DNA of 64,000 nucleotides from Candidatus Melainabacteria bacterium (GTDB lineage Bacteria; Cyanobacteriota; Vampirovibrionia; Obscuribacterales; Obscuribacteraceae), in NCBI GenBank assembly GCA_016212515.1, contig JACRFZ010000008.1, forward strand, positions 1-64,000, in the 5' to 3' direction. The translations under genes were made by a program, and so were the position numbers. Positions 61,492-64,000 of this stretch are shown here, piece after piece. Below the pieces are notes generated by a model. It worked only from the letters and a program-made list of their open reading frames with translations, did no database searches and was not told where the DNA came from. Every line of letters starts with the position of its first letter. Within the stretch, counting starts at the first letter, position 1.

Positions 61492-63558
61492 ATGGCAAGG
61501 CAACAGGGAGCCAACGCTTTGAGACAACACAGTCGCCGGCACAGTACAGAATCGAAACTAGAGCCCCAATTGCAGATGTATTTGCAAGCCCAATCCCAAA
61601 TGCATCTGCAATTGCAAACTCAGACTCAGACCCAGACCCAGACTCAGACCCAGACTCAGACTCAGACCCAGACTCAGACTCAGACCCAGACCCAGACTCA
61701 GACCCAGACCCAAAACCAAACCCAAACCAGAGCGCCAGTGCAAAACCGGACCAATGCCAATAAAAACTTCGGCGCCGTGCTGCTCACTCTCATTCTGGCA
61801 GCAAGCCTGGGGACACTTCTTTTACAAACGCCGGCCTCAGCGCAAGAGCAAGACACCGAGCAAGAAACAGCCTCTGAGTCCAGAGCAGCTGAAGTGGGTT
61901 CTGCCCCAAAAGCCCCGGCAGAAGGCCGGGCAGAAAGCACTGCCAACCTTGCCTTCAGCAAAACCTTTACTGCCGGAGACGGCTCCTTCACAATCAGCAT
62001 GCCGGAGAGCTGGCAATACACGGTGGACGAAAAGAACGGTCGCTTCGATGCCATCGGCACCAGAGGCGGAAGATTCTCCCTTCTCACCTTCTGCCTACCG
62101 TCTAGCTACGACCCTTCCACCTGGCCCCAAATCACCAGCGCCATACTGAAAACCCAGGCGCCCCAAGTCAAATGGTCTACGCCCAGTTTGACGGCAGAGG
62201 GACAGGTCTTCAGCCAGTCGGAGAACAAGGATGTCTGCACAGCTGTAGCCTTCACTGAATTTCTCAACCTGGGCAAGGCCACACTGGGTAGACTAAAAAT
62301 TGCAGTCGGTGCCAATAACGGCGTGGTCGACGAAGAAGCAGTACCAGTAGCCGCCACCCTCAAGATCCTTCCCCTCTCTGCAGCCAGAGCCATAGCCCGG
62401 CCCACCGATGCGGAAGCCGCTGAAAGGGCCGGAACCCCTCAGACAGAGCAGCCCCCTCAGTCTTTCCAGCCAACAGAGACAGATCAGACCCCTCAGTCTT
62501 TCCAACCAACTGCGGCAAATCAGCTCCCTCAGTCTTTTCAACCAACTGCGGCAAATCAGCTCCCTCAGTCTTTTCAGACCTTTGTAGACCCGGATCAGCA
62601 CGCCTTCACGGTGGAAGTACCGGCCGGTTGGAAGGTAGAAGGCGGTTTGGTACGCCCCCGTGCCATTGATGCTCGTCCCTGGGTAAAGACCTATTCTCCG
62701 GATGGACGGATTATGGCCTTCATTGGTGACGCTAAATTTCCGCCCTACACCATGCCCAATGCCCAACTGACCATGCTCGGCTTTCCAGAGGGCTCTAACT
62801 ACCAGGGCTCCATGGTCAAGTCCTACATTCCAGCCAGACGCTTTGTAGAAATGTACGCCCGCGCCAACCTGAAAGGCGTTGACGATTTGAAAGTGGTGGA
62901 AGAGCATGCGCACCCGGATCTGGCTAGAGAAATCAACGGAACCGTGGGCGCCAGCAAATCGGAAGCAGCTTCCATCAAACTGACCGGCAGCTACCAGGGG
63001 AAACCGGGCGTCGCCTATTATCTGGCCTGCACCAAAGCCACCATCGGCTACGGCACGGGCATGTGGTGGATCACTTTATTGGCAGGCGAGATGAGTCCAG
63101 CAGAATACGACCAGGAAGGACTGGCCGCTATCACGCACATGCTCTCCACATTCAAATACGATCCCCAGTGGAAGGCCAATTCTGTTGCCACCGCCGGCGA
63201 GGTCTCACGGCAGTACACCGCCGCCAGCCAGGCTGCTTCGCGAGCCATTACCCAGAATTACTGGGCGCAGCAGGCCGCCAACGAACGCATTCACAGCGCC
63301 TACTGGAGCAGGCAAGCGGCAAACGACAGAAGCAACGCCGCCTACTGGGACAGGCAAGCCTCTCAAGATGCCTCCGCCGACAACTTTTCGAATTACATAC
63401 GGGGCGTCGAAAACGTCACAGACACAGCCACAGGCTCCACCTATCAAGTTGAATACGGTCCGCGCTACCACTGGGTAGATCCGTCCGGCAGCTACTACAC
63501 AGGCACCGACCACAGCGCCCCTGCTCCAGACTGGCGGCAGCTCATGCCCACCAGATAA
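61492..63558 (+). CDS. Large membrane-anchored protein with (Gln-Thr)n tract
   Basis: A protein of about 688 residues. An N-terminal (Gln-Thr)n tract lies at about residues 42-75, followed by one TM (G-A-V-L-L-T-L-I-L-A-A-S-L-G-T-L-L-L). The exterior part has two similar beta-rich domains (about 160-300 and 365-560; PsbP/DUF1795-like by eye), separated by 12-residue repeats (P-Q-S-F-Q-P-T). The C-terminal part has three W-x-x-Q-A repeats (N-Y-W-A-Q-Q-A-A-N-E). The ATG at 61492 is chosen over the TTG at 61447, which overlaps the upstream gene. Function unknown; likely an envelope protein. Confidence 0.75.
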   Translation: MARQQGANALRQHSRRHSTESKLEPQLQMYLQAQSQMHLQLQTQTQTQTQTQTQTQTQTQTQTQTQTQTQTQTQNQTQTRAPVQNRTNANKNFGAVLLTLILAASLGTLLLQTPASAQEQDTEQETASESRAAEVGSAPKAPAEGRAESTANLAFSKTFTAGDGSFTISMPESWQYTVDEKNGRFDAIGTRGGRFSLLTFCLPSSYDPSTWPQITSAILKTQAPQVKWSTPSLTAEGQVFSQSENKDVCTAVAFTEFLNLGKATLGRLKIAVGANNGVVDEEAVPVAATLKILPLSAARAIARPTDAEAAERAGTPQTEQPPQSFQPTETDQTPQSFQPTAANQLPQSFQPTAANQLPQSFQTFVDPDQHAFTVEVPAGWKVEGGLVRPRAIDARPWVKTYSPDGRIMAFIGDAKFPPYTMPNAQLTMLGFPEGSNYQGSMVKSYIPARRFVEMYARANLKGVDDLKVVEEHAHPDLAREINGTVGASKSEAASIKLTGSYQGKPGVAYYLACTKATIGYGTGMWWITLLAGEMSPAEYDQEGLAAITHMLSTFKYDPQWKANSVATAGEVSRQYTAASQAASRAITQNYWAQQAANERIHSAYWSRQAANDRSNAAYWDRQASQDASADNFSNYIRGVENVTDTATGSTYQVEYGPRYHWVDPSGSYYTGTDHSAPAPDWRQLMPTR
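61621..61710 (+). repeat. (CAGACY)15 hexanucleotide tract
   Basis: Fifteen perfect consecutive CAGACT/CAGACC units encode alternating Gln-Thr in the 61,492 product. As the unit is six bases, expansion or contraction keeps the frame and changes only tract length. Confidence 0.92.
62455..62580 (+). repeat. 36-bp in-frame repeats
   Basis: Three full and one partial copies of a 36-base unit encoding P-Q-S-F-Q-P-T plus five variable residues, in the linker between two beta-rich domains of the same protein. Two middle units are almost identical. Confidence 0.8.
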
Positions 63559-63647
63559 ACTCCGACAGAACGGCAATTCTCGGCAACCATCACCCAGCCG
63601 TTGCCTCACGCCAGCTTTCTACCTAATATCAATCCGGAGCGCGGTAC

Positions 63648-63893
63648 TTACTTCTTATCAGACTCAGCCAAGTCCTTTATCTCTAAAGATTGATCGGCCA
63701 CATCTAAGTTTGCTCGCTGCGCGAAACTTTCTCTGGACTTAAACCAGGCATCCTGCACAAAGCGAATCAAAGCGGCGGCGTTTTCACTGGAAAGATATTC
63801 TGTTTCTGTTTGATCTGAAGCGCCACCGGCACAGCCCTTAGAAAATTCAATCATCCAGGTATCCTCGAATATGAACCTGGTTTGAGAGTACAC
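63648..63893 (-). CDS. Small hypothetical protein, 81 aa
   Basis: Not recognised. An 81-residue protein with a charged, partly helical C-terminus (S-S-E-N-A-A-A-L-I-R-F-V-Q-D-A-W). The start is uncertain: GTG at 63893, or the internal Met (M-I-E-F-S-K) at 63,854. It may be a real small gene or part of a larger gene past the window edge. Low confidence. Confidence 0.4.
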   Translation of the reverse strand: MYSQTRFIFEDTWMIEFSKGCAGGASDQTETEYLSSENAAALIRFVQDAWFKSRESFAQRANLDVADQSLEIKDLAESDKK

Positions 63894-64000
63894 CGCTTCT
63901 GTGTCGAAACGCGGTCAATACCGACGGGAAATACGAACTTGGCAGAGCTTGAGAATAGACGAATTGAATACCCGCCCAGTCTGAGCCGACTTTGAAGTTG

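Noticed and set aside
61558..61743. Leftward frame encoding Leu-Gly-Leu-Ser repeats
   Set aside because: Antisense of the CAGACY tract; the apparent hydrophobic repeat is an artefact.

Overview
The window looks like a chromosomal segment from a large-genome, TPR-rich environmental bacterium. The content fits the non-photosynthetic cyanobacterial relatives (Melainabacteria/Vampirovibrionia, Obscuribacter-like): many exported TPR proteins, PknB-type Ser/Thr kinases, caspase-fold proteases and secreted alpha/beta hydrolases. This placement is inference from gene content. No rRNA, tRNA or ribosomal protein gene is present to anchor it, and Planctomycetota or Acidobacteriota are not excluded.

Layout. 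1-4,464: an island of five unrecognised genes that looks AT-richer by eye, ending in a small gene remnant. 4,465-8,057: a sensor kinase / OmpR-type regulator / TPR operon. 8,054-10,145: three small hydrophilic leftward genes, two sharing an M-S-x-E-E motif. 10,302-11,217: a Xre/MbcA-type antitoxin with a frameshifted RES toxin. 11,303-16,841: alpha/beta hydrolase, beta-propeller-like protein, GH76-like glycosidase, an unknown, and a NiCoT nickel/cobalt transporter. 17,308-22,068: class I glutamine-amidotransferase-like hydrolase, long TPR protein, alkyltransferase-like DNA-repair protein, secreted hydrolase. 22,310-29,150: a secreted 30-residue-repeat protein, small exported proteins, and a leftward exported-protein/TPR/HEAT run. 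29,344-34,520: two tandem paralogous transmembrane Ser/Thr kinases with an N-terminal double Cys motif. 34,632-39,363: a DUF6745-type pair, two small ORFs flanked by repeated operator-like sites, a TetR regulator, a degenerate GGDEF protein and a membrane protein. 39,467-46,621: CAAX-type protease, a HET-C/zinc-phospholipase-C-like protein coupled to a caspase, TPR and coiled-coil proteins, another hydrolase. 46,622-47,552: no coding sequence, but two 295-bp direct repeats that look like duplicated structured RNA genes. 47,553-57,893: more TPR proteins, small enzymes, a degenerate NlpC/P60-like protein, and a lipase-like hydrolase next to a second caspase. 57,949-64,000: fatty-acid desaturase, universal stress protein, HxlR regulator and exported proteins, one with a (Gln-Thr)n tract.

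How the genes may work together. Most products are predicted to be exported or membrane-anchored and to carry protein-protein interaction repeats, so this segment seems devoted to envelope functions and signalling rather than core metabolism. Twice, a secreted lipid-hydrolase-like gene sits immediately upstream of a secreted caspase-fold gene. The best candidates for undescribed biology are the duplicated RNA-like element at 46.6-47.4 kb, these hydrolase-caspase pairs, and the Cys-motif kinases.
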